This document shows positions 41,717 to 53,207 of a stretch of DNA of 64,000 nucleotides, piece by piece. Origin of the DNA: Gnomoniopsis sp. IMI 355080 (Eukaryota > Ascomycota > Sordariomycetes > Diaporthales > Gnomoniaceae). The notes beneath the pieces were generated by a model. That model saw only the letters and a list, made by a program, of their open reading frames with translations, was not told the origin of the DNA and searched no databases. The position numbers and the translations under genes were made by a program. Each line of letters starts with the position of its first letter. Positions within the stretch are counted from its first letter, which is position 1. The DNA is taken from NCBI GenBank assembly GCA_027946555.1, contig JAPEVC010000068.1, positions 91,615-155,614 on the forward strand. The letters are read 5' to 3'.

Positions 41717-43636
41717 ATGCGCTCTCTCATGAGCAGTGTTCGAGCTGCCTTTGGCGGCACACATGCACCTACTACAGAAGCCGGGAATTCTAATGTTGAT
41801 AGACCCGGGAGCAAATTGAGTGATAGTAAAAGGGAAGCTGAAGCCACTGAAGACACTGTCATACGCGACCCGGATGGCTTGACCTTCGATGAGGCAACAA
41901 GGGGCGGTTTAGGCCGCCATCTTGGTTTCTGGTCTACTTATTTCTTAATGTATGTCCTCCATCTCGAGTCTCGACAATGTTAGCACGTCAGGATCGTGCA
42001 CTGACTTTCAAATTTCACAGTATTGGACGGATAATAGGTACTGGCATTTTCTCTACGCCATCATCTATCACCGAGAGCGTTGGGAGTGTTGGCGCAGCCT
42101 TGATGCTGTGGGTCCTTGGTCTTGCACTCTCATTTGCAGGCTTGTTGGTTTGGCTGGAATTCGGATGCATGCTGCCTCGCAGTGGTGGCGAGAAGGTATG
42201 CCCAAAGTATGATCGATGGAATATCGCATTTGCAACCGTGGCTAACTTTGTCCTTTCGAACAGCTCTACCTTGAAGCCTCGTATCCACGCCCCAGATATC
42301 TAGCGACTATAGTTTTTGCCTTCAACGCCGTCTTTCTAGGATTTACAGGTGAGCCATTCAGCAGCAACTTGCCCCTGGAGCTGATGTATGCTAACACACT
42401 CTTTTTATCTTATCAGCTTCTGGTTGTATTGTATTCGCCACTAATATCGTCACTGCCGCAAATAGTACCATCGACGATTGGCAGAAGCGTGGTATTGCCA
42501 TTGCTGTGATTGTATTTGTGACCCTGATTCACACGTTCACTCCCAAAGTTGGAGTCTACTTGATGAATTCCCTCGGGTTTCTCAAGATCTTCATCTTGGC
42601 CTTCATCATCATCGTCGGTCTTGTGGTCTTGGGCGGGCACGTCCGATCAGTCCCCGACCCTACAGCCAGTTTTCAGAACTCATTTGCAAACAGCTCAACC
42701 TCGAGCAACCAATATGCAACCGCGTTATTCAAGGTGCTCAACACGTACACGGGGTAAGCGGATCTCATCACAAGTAGGACTGGTGTGGGTTGCCGAGGCT
42801 GACATATAATACCAAGGTGGTCCAACGCAGCCTACGTCCTCAACGAAGTAAGGAACCCAGTTCGTACCCTGAAGATCGCTGGACCCGCAGCGCTTGCCAC
42901 CTGCGGCGCACTCTATCTGTTAGCGAATGTCGCATACTTCGCCGCCGCATCCCCAACAGAGATCGCCGCCAGCGGAGTGACGGTAGCTGCCTTCTTCATG
43001 GGAAAAGTGTTCGGCTCTGCCGCGCAGCGCGCCATGGCTGTCTTTGTGGCACTCAGCTCGCTAGGAAATGTTCTCACCATCACTTTTGCCCAATCTCGCG
43101 TCAACCAGGAGCTGGCCAAAGAGGGCGTCATCCCATACCAGCGATTCTGGGCGTCGACGTACCCGTCAGGCGCGCCCACCGCGGGCCTCTTCTTGCACTT
43201 TATACCGTCTTTCATCATTATCATTGCGATTCCGTTCGGTAACGCGTTCAATTTCATCATTGATGTTGAGGGCTACCCAAGCTCGATTATTGCGTTGGCA
43301 GTAGTGATAGGGTTGTTGCTGTTGCGGTGGAAAGTTCCGGATACTGCGAGGCCATTCAAGGTCTGGTGGCCGGTGGCGGCTTTCTTCCTCGTTGGACAGT
43401 GCTTCCTCATTGTGGCGCCATTCATTAGGCCACCTGGAGGTGTTGGCGATACGCCCCCGCTACCTTACTGGCTTTATCCTATTGTGGGTATTACTGTGCT
43501 CATCGCTTCGGTTGTGTACTGGTTAGTCTGGCGAGTGGTCATGCCTCGTGTGGGAGCGTTTCAATGGCGCGATATCAAGACGAATCTTGCGGATGGTACT
43601 GTGGTCACTACGTTTGTGCGAGAGAAGAAAGAGTGA
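41717..43636 (+). CDS. Amino-acid permease (APC superfamily, LAT/MUP1-like)
   Basis: Exons 41717-41949, 42021-42195, 42264-42348, 42417-42753 and 42817-43636 (introns 71, 68, 68 and 63 bp) join in phase to 549 residues. A hydrophilic N-terminus of about 65 residues precedes roughly twelve hydrophobic helices. The first helix carries IIGRIIGTGIFSTPSSI, the APC signature that binds the amino-acid backbone. Further blocks are WVLGLALSFAGLLVWLEFG, LPRSGGEKLYLEASYPRPRY, WSNAAYVLNEVRNPVRTLK and SSLGNVLTITFAQSRVNQEL. These fit the fungal high-affinity methionine permease/L-type group, probably at the plasma membrane, but the substrate is not proven. Downstream on the same strand lie a Zn2Cys6 regulator and a ThDP enzyme. 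Confidence 0.94.
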
Positions 43637-44076
43637 GCCATTTCGGCGGAAATGGGGTGGAATGAATTGCTTGAGACTCTCAGACTGTCAATAAATTCGT
43701 ATCTCACCTCATGTGAGACGCGGGCCATATATTGACTCTACCACTTGCGACACCCGTCGCGTTTGATCGATTCTGCAACCATTTCAATGCTGCCACTGAT
43801 GATTTATAATCCTCAGCTTTGTGATGGGCGGAAGAAGAATTGCGGAAGACCTACATACTGTCTGTGGACGCTATACGCAATAAGGAATAGCTCCCACTCC
43901 TTTCTACCCCAAAGCATACAGAGTTAATAAGCCCGCCGCACCTGCTTACTCTAATCCTATCATGGCATCCGCCTGGACGTACTACACTGTTTTCTTCGAG
44001 CACGTCTCCCGAGAATCGCGTCTGGCTTTCTTTCTGACTTGGAATTTTCTCCCGTACAATCAACAGTCCTGTCAAG
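43637..44076. promoter_or_regulatory. Spacer between permease and Zn2Cys6 factor
   Basis: 440 bp containing the permease 3' flank and the regulator's promoter. No other gene is supported. Confidence 0.35.
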
Positions 44077-45444
44077 ATGACCTTGGACCTAACCTTGGAA
44101 AGCAAGGCATGCACTGCATGTGCCAAAGCGAAGCGCAGGTGCGGCAAGCAAATTCCCACATGCGGCCGTTGCGTCTCCAAGGGCATCCGCTGTGAGTACT
44201 CGCAAAGCTTCGGTACCTTCAGCCTCCCGCCTCGACAGTCTGAAAATGACCACGCCTCTCGAAATTCTGTGCGGCCAAGTACCCCCGCCGCAATTGGCCC
44301 GCCAGCAGTCTCAGTTCCCGAGATATTGCTGCACCATTTTGAGGACACCAGCACACTTGATGACCTCTTCGCAATGGACTCTGACTACACACTTCCATCA
44401 AGCATGCTCGATCCGGCCCCCAAGTCCTACCCTCTTCCGTGGTATTTGGAGCCTGCCAGCTGGGAAATAGGACATGCACCGGACACAGAGATCACTACCC
44501 CCTTTTGCAATTCCGTCTTTGTAAAATATATCGAACAGATTCAGGAGTGGCAAGCCCGCTGGGTGAAGACAGGCTCTAGCCCATATATTCACAAACACCT
44601 GTGCAGATTTATCACTCCTCGATGCATCGTGGACGCTTATACTTTGCTTTCCACCTACATAAATGCGACACCAGAGACCCAGCCACTCGTGCTACACATG
44701 CTCGAGGAGAGGGTCAAACAGCTATTGCAAGATCAGCCTAATGAATCAAAAGACGGCGATGCCCTCAATCCCTTCGAACACCTAGCCCGTGTGCAAGCCC
44801 TGCACATCTACCAGACAATCGGCCTCTTCGATGGCGGGATCCGCGCCCGGCACGTGGCCGAGACCCAAATTCCCACGCTCAACGAGTGGATGCGTGTAAT
44901 GATAGAATCGGCGAAAGCTGCGGCGTCACAGGGCGCGGATGCCTTCGCCCGCACGCTCGTCACCCCGCGTGCAGACCCGCCGAAGCACCAAGGACCCCGC
45001 GACCAGGCCATGGGGCTGTCCGCGGCGGACTACATGCCGAACTTGCGAACCGACACCAGGCTGAGCGGCGAGGATGCAGCGTGGTACTCTTGGGTGCTGA
45101 GCGAGTCAATTCGGCGGCAGTGGATGGTAGCAGCGGCGACGCAAAGCATTTTTCTGACGATGCAGCTCAAGTGGTCGCCGTGCCCGGGTAGCACGGTGTT
45201 TAGCACTCGGGGAGATTTGTGGGAGGCTGGGTCAGCGTCTGCGTGGGCGAGTAGGCGTCCACAGCACGAGACCGATGAAGATGGATTGAATTTTGCAGGC
45301 AGAGACGACTGGGAGCGAATACTCGAGAGTCGAAGACCGGGAGAGATTGATGAATTTACAACGATGGGGCTGGAGGTATGGTTTGGAAGTGAGAGAATGG
45401 AACAATGGCGTGGGAAATATGAGAACGTGAAGATGGCATCTTGA
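44077..45444 (+). CDS. Zn2Cys6 (Gal4-type) transcription factor
   Basis: A single exon of 455 residues. Residues 12-39 carry CTACAKAKRRCGKQIPTC followed by GRCVSKGIRCEYS. This is the C-x2-C-x6-C-x6-C-x2-C-x6-C binuclear zinc cluster, with its basic AKRRCGK loop, and it binds CGG-type DNA sites in the nucleus. The rest is a helical, acidic middle-homology-type region without further recognised domains (PRCIVDAYTLLSTYINATPE; HLARVQALHIYQTIGLFDGG; RRQWMVAAATQSIFLTMQL). This last arrangement is common in regulators next to the genes they control. It sits between the permease and a ThDP enzyme on the same strand, so local regulation of one or both is plausible but unproven. Confidence 0.92.
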   Translation: MTLDLTLESKACTACAKAKRRCGKQIPTCGRCVSKGIRCEYSQSFGTFSLPPRQSENDHASRNSVRPSTPAAIGPPAVSVPEILLHHFEDTSTLDDLFAMDSDYTLPSSMLDPAPKSYPLPWYLEPASWEIGHAPDTEITTPFCNSVFVKYIEQIQEWQARWVKTGSSPYIHKHLCRFITPRCIVDAYTLLSTYINATPETQPLVLHMLEERVKQLLQDQPNESKDGDALNPFEHLARVQALHIYQTIGLFDGGIRARHVAETQIPTLNEWMRVMIESAKAAASQGADAFARTLVTPRADPPKHQGPRDQAMGLSAADYMPNLRTDTRLSGEDAAWYSWVLSESIRRQWMVAAATQSIFLTMQLKWSPCPGSTVFSTRGDLWEAGSASAWASRRPQHETDEDGLNFAGRDDWERILESRRPGEIDEFTTMGLEVWFGSERMEQWRGKYENVKMAS

Positions 45445-46229
45445 GGTCGTTGACTCAGGACTAACTTGCTGTCCAATTACTGCCTTGGTACATACTTTCT
45501 CTTGTACGGTAAGTAAGTAAGGTATGTACTGTACCAAGCCTCATTGTGAGGTTGAAGGAGGCGCATTGGATGACAGGGATCCCCTCGGCAAGACAGCAAC
45601 CGACGATAAGCGGGGCTAGCAGATGGAGAATCCCCCATGGGCAGCATTGGCTAAGGTTGTGCAATTGTGTTAGAGGAAAAGCAATTGGATAGAAACATTC
45701 GTAGTGTAAATAGAAGAATCTATAGGCAAGATCTATTGACGTATGGGTTCTATCACAGCTTCCACGTTGCGTGTGTTTGTCCACAGGAAGGAGAACGGTC
45801 AGTCTGCCCCACTTCCGTCTGTATTATTTACCCCAACTTTGCTCAAATAGGCATGTATCTAGGTACGTACCTATCTATTATTCTCCACATGAGGGCATGG
45901 TGCCTTCTTGGAGACACGAATCCGAACACTGAGAGCCGTCTTGAACCGTTCCTCCCTTTCTTCATACGCTGGTTTCGCTAAACAATTAAAACTGTACTTT
46001 GTACATTCTACTGGACTAAGTCGATTCATTTCTCTTAAGCCGAGGAATTGACTTTACAACCCAAAGAACACATTTCAATACACCTTCTTCTAGAAACAGC
46101 TATATCCTCACCACACTCCAGACTGAGACTACTGCCACCCAACCACAAGTAGTCCGACACATGTTGTTGATTCCCCAACTGGCCTAAAACGGACAGGATA
46201 TACATACAGTACATACAAGACAGGACAGG
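45445..46229. promoter_or_regulatory. Spacer upstream of the ThDP enzyme
   Basis: 785 bp with the regulator's 3' flank and the ThDP-enzyme promoter; A/C-rich leader-like sequence at about 46060-46220. ORFs at 45461-45784 and 45667-45981 have no support. Confidence 0.35.
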
Positions 46230-48402
46230 ATGTTCCCTAGACTGACAACCCCGCTCTCCAATTCGTCCATGCTATCTGGAGCACGCACCAGCAGTTGCCA
46301 ACTTCGCAGTATCTGCAGCTACGGTGCCGGTCTTGGATCCCGAGCTCGTTACAATAATGCGCCGGGAACAACGAGGGACCTCCGGTCTGGGACCGATGGT
46401 CTTGTCCCTAATAAACTTCAAATGAGACTGGCCTCTTCACTTTCTTCACCACTACCTTCTCCAAAGTCCACCTCTCTCGTCGCATCTAGTAGACGAGTGC
46501 ACAGCACAGCCTCTCCGCCCAACATGTACACCACATCTTTTGCCTTTTTCGAGGCCCTCTGGGAGGCTGGCGTCACCCATGTCTTTGTCAACCTGGGTTC
46601 TGACCATCCCAGTATCATCGAGGCCATGGTGAAAGGTCAGCGAGAGGCAAAGGGTCACTTCCCGCGCATCATCACATGTCCGAATGAGGTTCGTATGGAA
46701 GCATGCCACTCCTCTGCCAAGACACCCTAACTCACACCCCACAGATGGTCGCCATGTCTATGGCCGATGGTTATGCTCGCCTCACAAACAAGCCTCAAGC
46801 TGTAATCGTCCACGTCGACGTCGGCACTCAGGGTCTCGGCGCAGCAGTTCACAATGCCAGCACCGGTCGTGCACCCATTCTTCTCTTTGCAGGTCTCAGC
46901 CCCTTTACACTCGATGGCGAGATGCGGGGTTCTCGCACTGAGTACATCCACTGGATCCAGGACGTCCCCGACCAGAAGCAGATTCTCTCTCAGTATATGC
47001 GCTACTCGGGGGAGCTCCGCACTGGTAAGAACGTCAAGCAGATGGTGAATCGCGCTCTACAGTTCGCAAGATCGGCGCCTCAGGGACCGGTGTATCTCTG
47101 CGGAGCGCGCGAGGTCATGGAGGAGGATATTGAGCCGTATACTGTCCAGCAGAAGTTCTGGGAGCCGGTGGAGCTTGGCGCGCTGCCCTCGCGAGGAGTG
47201 AAGAACATTGCGGAAGCGTTGGCGGGTGCAAAGAACCCTCTGGTAATTACTGGGTATGCAGGCCGCAACCACGCTTTCCCGGCCAAGCTTGTTGAGCTGG
47301 CCAACACTGTCAAGGGCCTGCGTGTGCTGGACACAGGCGGCAGCGACATGTGTTTTCCGGCATCTCACCCGGGCTGGGTCGGGCTGCGTTTTGGCCGTGA
47401 GGAGGTCATCCAGTCTGCAGATGTGATTCTTGTCATCGATTGCGACGTGCCCTGGATCCCGACGGGTTGCAAACCACCCAAGGACGCCACTGTCTTCCAT
47501 GTGGACTGCGATCCGCTCAAGCAGATGATGCCAGTGTTCTACATCGACGCGGAGCAGCGTTTCCGGGCAGATAGTCTTGAAGCAATAGAGCAGGTGACGG
47601 GGTATCTGCAATCGAATGAGGGCTTGAAGACCAAGTTGGCGAGTAACGAGGCCGAGACACGGTGGACGAAGTTGCAGGAGAGTTACAAGCAGCGGCTTGC
47701 CGACATCGAGACCAAGACGAAGCCTACTGAAAACGGCGAGTTTGGCACAGGGTACTTAAGTAAGAAGCTGCGAGAGATGTGCCCGCAGGATACCATCTGG
47801 GCGATCGAGGCAGTTACAAATACAGCGTTCGTCCACGATAATCTGCAACCCGAGTTGCCTGGCTCTTGGATCAACTGCGGAGGCGGCGGCCTGGGGTGGT
47901 CTGGTGGTGGTGCATTGGGAATCAAACTGGCAACGGATGTTGAGAATGGCGGCGCGGGCAAGGGGAAATTTGTGGTGCAGATTGTGGGCGATGGCACATA
48001 TCTGTTCTCCGTACCGGGCAGTGTATACTGGATTGCACAGCGATACAATATCCCGGTGTTGACGATCGTGTTGAACAACAAAGGTGAGTACAAATCCCAG
48101 ATTCCCGGTTTCTCTTTGTATGGCGCTGATAATTATTCGTAGGCTGGAACGCACCACGGAAATCTCTCCTCCTTGTTCACCCCGACGGTTTGGGCTCCAA
48201 AGCCACGAACGAGGAGATCAACATCTCGTTCGACCCTGTGCCGGATTACTCAGGCATCGCCAAGGCGGCCGCGGGTGGCAAATTACACACTGCGAAGGTG
48301 GACAACATTAAAGATTTGGACAATGTGCTAAAGGAGGCTATCAAGAGTGTGCAGAATGGTATGGGTGCGGTGTTAGATTGCAAGGTGTTGAAAGACTGTT
48401 AA
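46230..48402 (+). CDS. Thiamine-diphosphate-dependent enzyme (benzoylformate decarboxylase/acetolactate synthase-like) with mitochondrial-type leader
   Basis: Exons 46230-46688, 46745-48083 and 48143-48402 (introns 56 and 59 bp) join in phase to 685 residues. The conserved enzyme starts at about residue 99 (MYTTSFAFFEALWEAGVTHV). Catalytic Glu is in CPNEMVAMSMADGYA, at the first exon junction. The ThDP/Mg site is the C-terminal VGDGTYLF...LNNKGWN (the GDG...NN motif). The central domain shows DVILVIDCDVPWIPT. Such enzymes decarboxylate or ligate 2-oxo acids. Residues 1-98 are Arg/Ser-rich, poor in acidic residues and end in RRVHSTASPPN, as in a mitochondrial presequence. The in-frame ATG at residue 99 could give a second, cytosolic form. 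Substrate not determined. Confidence 0.93.
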
Positions 48403-49221
48403 GGTGAGGTGAGGAATATTGGGGCCTATGGGCGGTCAATATCAGAAGTGAAGCCATTAGAATTGAAAGTTCAATGAGACAAGGCGAGTCAGAGAACGTG
48501 GACTGTCACTTTCTCAAAGGCAGATAAATATCATCTGCTATAGGGTGCTTGGCGCTGTTGTCGAATGTGTTTTCCAACTCAAGTCTCCGTGCTTGTGTTT
48601 AGGTACTTATACATGCTCGCGAAGACCACTTTTGCAACCTCCGTAACACCATCCCTGGCAGTCTTGACGGCGACACTACCTATGAAGTGACTTTCCACTG
48701 TAACGTGCTCATAATATGCTTTTCCCCCAATGCTTCTCCTACAAAGTCTTGATAGGATGGAAGCCAAACTACGTTCTGTTTTCTTTTTCCTTAGCGACTC
48801 CCATTGGGCAAAGTCGTCCAGGAGAGCTCGCAGTTTCTTGTGCGGCATGAGGCCAGCAGCCTGTATGCATAAGGGCACTCCAAATACAACGAAGAATCCC
48901 TTTCATAGAATAGCGGTCTCGGTTAAATGGCAGGAGCAGGAGTGGGAAGTAAGATTTTAGCTTGCTCTCAAAAGCTGCTTGAGCAACCACGCCACCTTGG
49001 TTCGGGATTTGCTGTGGGCTTATATAGAAGTGAATCGGGGGCTCTACGGGCGCTATGTTGGATCACCGATCAAATGATAAGATGGTATTCCGGCTGATGT
49101 TCATATGTCTTGGACATTTCACTCGGCACAGGCGCTGCAGCAGAGGTGTCCTCAGATAAATGGATTTGTCTCACACCTAGCTCCCCCACAATCTGGGTCT
49201 AATTCTAGACCCAATTTATCC
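48403..49221. other. Spacer with a possible reverse-strand gene fragment
   Basis: 819 bp between convergent genes. A reverse frame open over about 48579-48905 encodes AAGLMPHKKLRALLDDFAQW and then a Lys/Arg-rich stretch, which reads protein-like. A TGA closes it just upstream, it has no good ATG before the middle, and I find no clear first exon. It may be a gene relic. Confidence 0.25.
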
Positions 49222-50034
49222 TCAACCCGTCCAAAGTGCGGGACCGGGCATGGTGTAGCTGGTGATAGTCTGGTAAACATTGATGAGGATGCCCGGGTCC
49301 GTTTCTTTATACAAGGCCGTGCCCAGAGTGCCAGTTGGGTTCGCTGTCCCAGACCCAGTAACCTGAATGTTAAAGCACTGGGGATAGTTTTGCGCTCCAT
49401 TGACGGTGTTTGCTCCGTGCAGGGCGATGATCTCGTGGCGGAAGACGTAGTTGCCCGCAGCGAGTGACTTTGGGACGGTGGTAGTCCAAGAGCCGTTGTT
49501 CGCGATGAGGACGCCGGATGCCCATTGCTGGGTGGTGTAGTCAACTGTCGCACGTTAGAGTCATGTTTTGTAATACTCGCTTGTAGAGGTTATGAAGGTG
49601 TACATACTGCCTTGTTCTTGGATCTTGACCCATTTCAAGGTATTCTTGTCAGCCGAGGTGCAGTCGCCGGGACACTTGGCCACGTAGGTCAAGATGGGCC
49701 CCCATTGATGAGGCCATACGGGCTCCCACTGGAACTGCACAGTGCCTCCAGCAGCTACTGTCGTCGAGAGAGTCCCTGGTGTCGCGTTCTTGTGGCAGTT
49801 GATGTCGGAGGTAGCGTATGCGTCTGGAGCCACGAACCCGGAGTCAAGGTTTTCTGCGTACCAAGCAGCGATATCGGGCACTGGTTGCTTGTTGACTTTG
49901 TCGTAGTAGTAATCGAGAATAAACCCCTGGTTTGACACGCCATCCGTCTTGAAACTTGTTACCATGCCATGGGATAGTACACTGCCAGCGAAAGCAGTGA
50001 GCCCCAGGAAGATCGAGGAAGTTAAGTACACCAT
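49222..50034 (-). CDS. AA9 (formerly GH61) lytic polysaccharide monooxygenase
   Basis: Exons 50034-49608 and 49544-49222 (63-bp intron GTATGT...GACAG) join in phase to 249 residues. The signal peptide MVYLTSSIFLGLTAFAGSVL ends at Ser21, so the mature protein starts with His22 (HGMVTSF). That His is the N-terminal half of the copper histidine brace. The second brace His is in WPHQWGPILTYVAKC, and the axial Tyr is in NYPQCFNIQVTGSG. DINCHKNATPG and CPGDC match AA9 disulfide and surface loops. The enzyme cleaves cellulose or related glucans oxidatively outside the cell. The protein ends shortly after the core (GPALWTG) with no carbohydrate-binding module. The longer frame 5' of 50034 would destroy the His1 processing site and is rejected. 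Confidence 0.96.
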
Positions 50035-53000
50035 CTTAGGCGTCACACTCTCAATTAGAGCACAAGAATATAGTATTGCGAGTGATGTACAACAGCGTAG
50101 ATGAACTTCAGAATGGGGCAACAAGGCCTAATTTATAATTCGTCTTCCTGTCACGGCTATATAACATATTGACAGCATAGTAGTGCAAGGAGATACGGCC
50201 CGCAACCAAGAATCCAAGACAAGACAACTTCATAAACTACTATCACGGGGCAAGAATTCAGCTTAGTCGCACCTCATCGCGACTGGAACAAGTACTAGAA
50301 TGCAACTCAAGGACGACACCTAGTATCTCAGCCTAATTGGCGTCAAACTCACTCCTTGTAACGGGTGATATATTGCACGGAGCAGACTAGACCGGCCTAC
50401 CCATTTCAGCCAAGACTACAGGGTCAAGTGTGCTTGGCACCCATCAAATTAATGGTGCCACAGAATGCAAGGCTCTTTGTAGCTCGGATCCCCTTGCTTC
50501 TTGGAAGGACTCACAGTTCAATGTCAATGGATCAATATTATTCGTGTGCTCGCAGAATACACCAACATTACCTGGGCACCAGCTACGTACGATAGCAAAG
50601 CCTCTCGACCTCGCCAAGTCTGCCGCTCGGAACCAACACTGTATTTCTCCATACTACGAATTGAAATCTGGATGGTCCAGCAACTTCGTCAGCCTCTATG
50701 TGACAGACCACTTGGTCATCTTTGTGTTGTATTGATCCGGGGTTCCTATCCGCTTTCAATACGACGACTTCTCCAGGGCTCTTCGTCCGGAACTTGCACC
50801 TTGGTATTGTCCTCCAATCCAATGGGCAAAAGTGCGTGCGTAGATCAGTATAGCTCATCGGGACATAACAGTATCAAGGTACCTGCAGTCGTGTGGCATG
50901 AGGGATAGGCTCTGAAGCCACCACGTAACACACAAAGTCAGTTACTTTACCGGATTGGTCTCGAGTCGCAGGGACGAGAATGTCTTCAGGTACAATATCT
51001 AAAGGACACCCATAGACTTAGTGGAACGAACTGATGCTGACTCATCTGACCCGGGGAGCTTGAAAGCAACTTGTATCTTATAGATAGCCAATTTGATATC
51101 AATCTTTGCAATGAACGATCATCGTTTCAGTGGGTATTCTTATCAAGTCTAATCCTAATTCGATTGAGGAATGGTAAGCTCCGGATGTCGGCATAACAAC
51201 AATGTAAAGGCCATAGGAATTGCGAGTGACCAGTTTGATGCGTGAAGCGTTAATAGTAACATCCGGCATGAGGCTTTACCATGAGCATAGGACAAGAATA
51301 TAAGAAGATAGTAGATCCAATGCCCGATACACCTACCAGGTAGGTACCTATCAAAAGTCGGGCCTTTTAAACCCGCTGGTAATGGTATCATAGTGAACCA
51401 TGTACCGAGAAATCCAGAATAATAATCGAACCTATGAATTTGAACAACTGATGCATTGATACCACAAATTTAGAGTTTGCAGTGCAGTACAGTGTAGTCT
51501 GCCCTCCTGTTCTTCTCACCTACCCAGGTAGGTCATTCATTTGTTAATGATTGGTGCGGGAACTCTACGCAGAGCATCTTAGAAGGAAGTTGCACTAAGA
51601 AAGTTCACTTAAACCTTCAAGACCCTGTTCCAGTTTGGTGGGGGGCGGGGGGCGGGAATTTATTGCAGGGTCTGAGGGTCTAGACCACAGCATCAGCCGC
51701 CTTTTCCACAGAGACAGTACGTGTGACGGGACCCTGCATGAATGAATTCACCGGATATATGGGACGATATCAAACACAAGATTATATGGGAAACATCAAA
51801 GAACAAGACTGGGGAAGCTCTATCTACAGATCTACATCGTACTTACAGCTATGGAGCAATAGACGTGTAACGTTGGGGCTCTCAACAAATCTTGGATCTG
51901 CGATGCAATCTGAGAAAAGTGTGAGGCTCTACCCAGACCTAGATACGCGTGGGATATTCGCCACTATGACAAGCTGGCTGCCCGGCTGGTGAGGGCGAGA
52001 GTAAGCTGCTGTGGGTACTCAGGTACTGTATGTCCCTAGGCATGCCTGGCATGCGGGCATGCTGGCACGTAGGTATATACCCAGGTGGGTATGTAGGTGT
52101 AGGCATTAGGCAAGGTATGCATAGGTTGGTGATAAGTGATAGCTCCCGGATCACAATGATCCAATAGTCACACCCTCACCGGCCCTACAGCCAATCCGCC
52201 AATGTGGCTTGCTTGTGGTAGACGGCCATGCAGCCATGGCATGCCGAGGGGCAAATACTTAAGATGCATCGACTGATGTGACCATGCAATTCGCAGAAGG
52301 CGATCGAGACTAGCTGACAGACACTCAGAGATACCTTGCCCTGCTTGCCTGACCTGCCTTAGCGGCTGTCGCAGGCGTTGTTGATTTTCTGTCGATCGCC
52401 GTGTTGCTTCTATCCTGTCGGGAAAATTCATTACACGTTGCCCCTCATCTGTGGACTTATAATTGCATCGGAGGTGACCGTACTGAGGAGGTCCTGTTTG
52501 ACTCCAGCTATATCTAGCTAAGTTATGTATTTGCTTTATTCCTAGGCGCGCGCGTTACGCTCCTCCAGGCGTATTGGTCGAGGGCACCCTACCACTACCT
52601 GCCTACGCGGTAGCACTGAGCAGTAGCCATTGGAGTCACTACCCCGACCCTCTGGCCGTGGACCCACTTGGGGGCAATCAGGCAATCCCCGACTCCCACG
52701 AGACCTTCTCCAAAACTGTTCCAGCCTCATCTCATCGTATCCATCCAGCCGATATTTTATACCGAGCCCGACTTGCGGTGAGAATTATCGACAACAACAA
52801 GCGAGATCATGAGCAGCCTTGTCCTAATATTGCAGTCTCCAACGTCAGAACTCCTACGGGATCCACCCCCGTGGTCCTCGCCTCCGAACAGATAATTTTA
52901 CGAAATCACCACTATCCATCTACCCCAATCTGTCCCTCGGCTTAAACGGTTTGCACAGACGGAACAAAGGCACGACACGGTACCGCGCAACGCGCATCGC

Positions 53001-53207
53001 TTCCACGAACAAGGCGGACCATCTCAAAAGAGGTGCGCGGCCACGCCCACCGCGAACAATACCCTCCCAAGTCGGCCCATTGTGCTTATCTACGCCCAAA
53101 AGTTCTTTCTAGACACACGCTACGATCCGCAAGACCGAAAGACAACCTACATTGCGTCTGCTGTTCTTCACCACAGAGCCACGCGGCGCGCAGGAGGACA
53201 CGGCGTG
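50035..53207. other. Gene-free 3.2-kb block
   Basis: Holds the upstream regions of the LPMO and of the cyclin gene (divergent). Variants of the recurrent palindrome (AGGTAGGTACCT at about 51338; CTACCCAGGTAGG at about 51522) and a G-rich run (GGGGGGCGGGGGGCGGG, about 51640-51656) are visible. ORFs (50365-50908, 51155-51391, 51723-51992, 52168-52431, 52574-52945) are short, overlapping and featureless. Confidence 0.45.

Noticed and set aside
51638..51656. G-quadruplex motif in a G-rich run
   Set aside because: Only three G-tracts of three or more are separated by loops; the fourth is GG, so the case is weak.
53082..53207. Longer N-terminus for the Pho80-like cyclin starting at 53082
   Set aside because: The codon at 53082 is GTG and the added residues show no domain; the first ATG in frame is at 53208.
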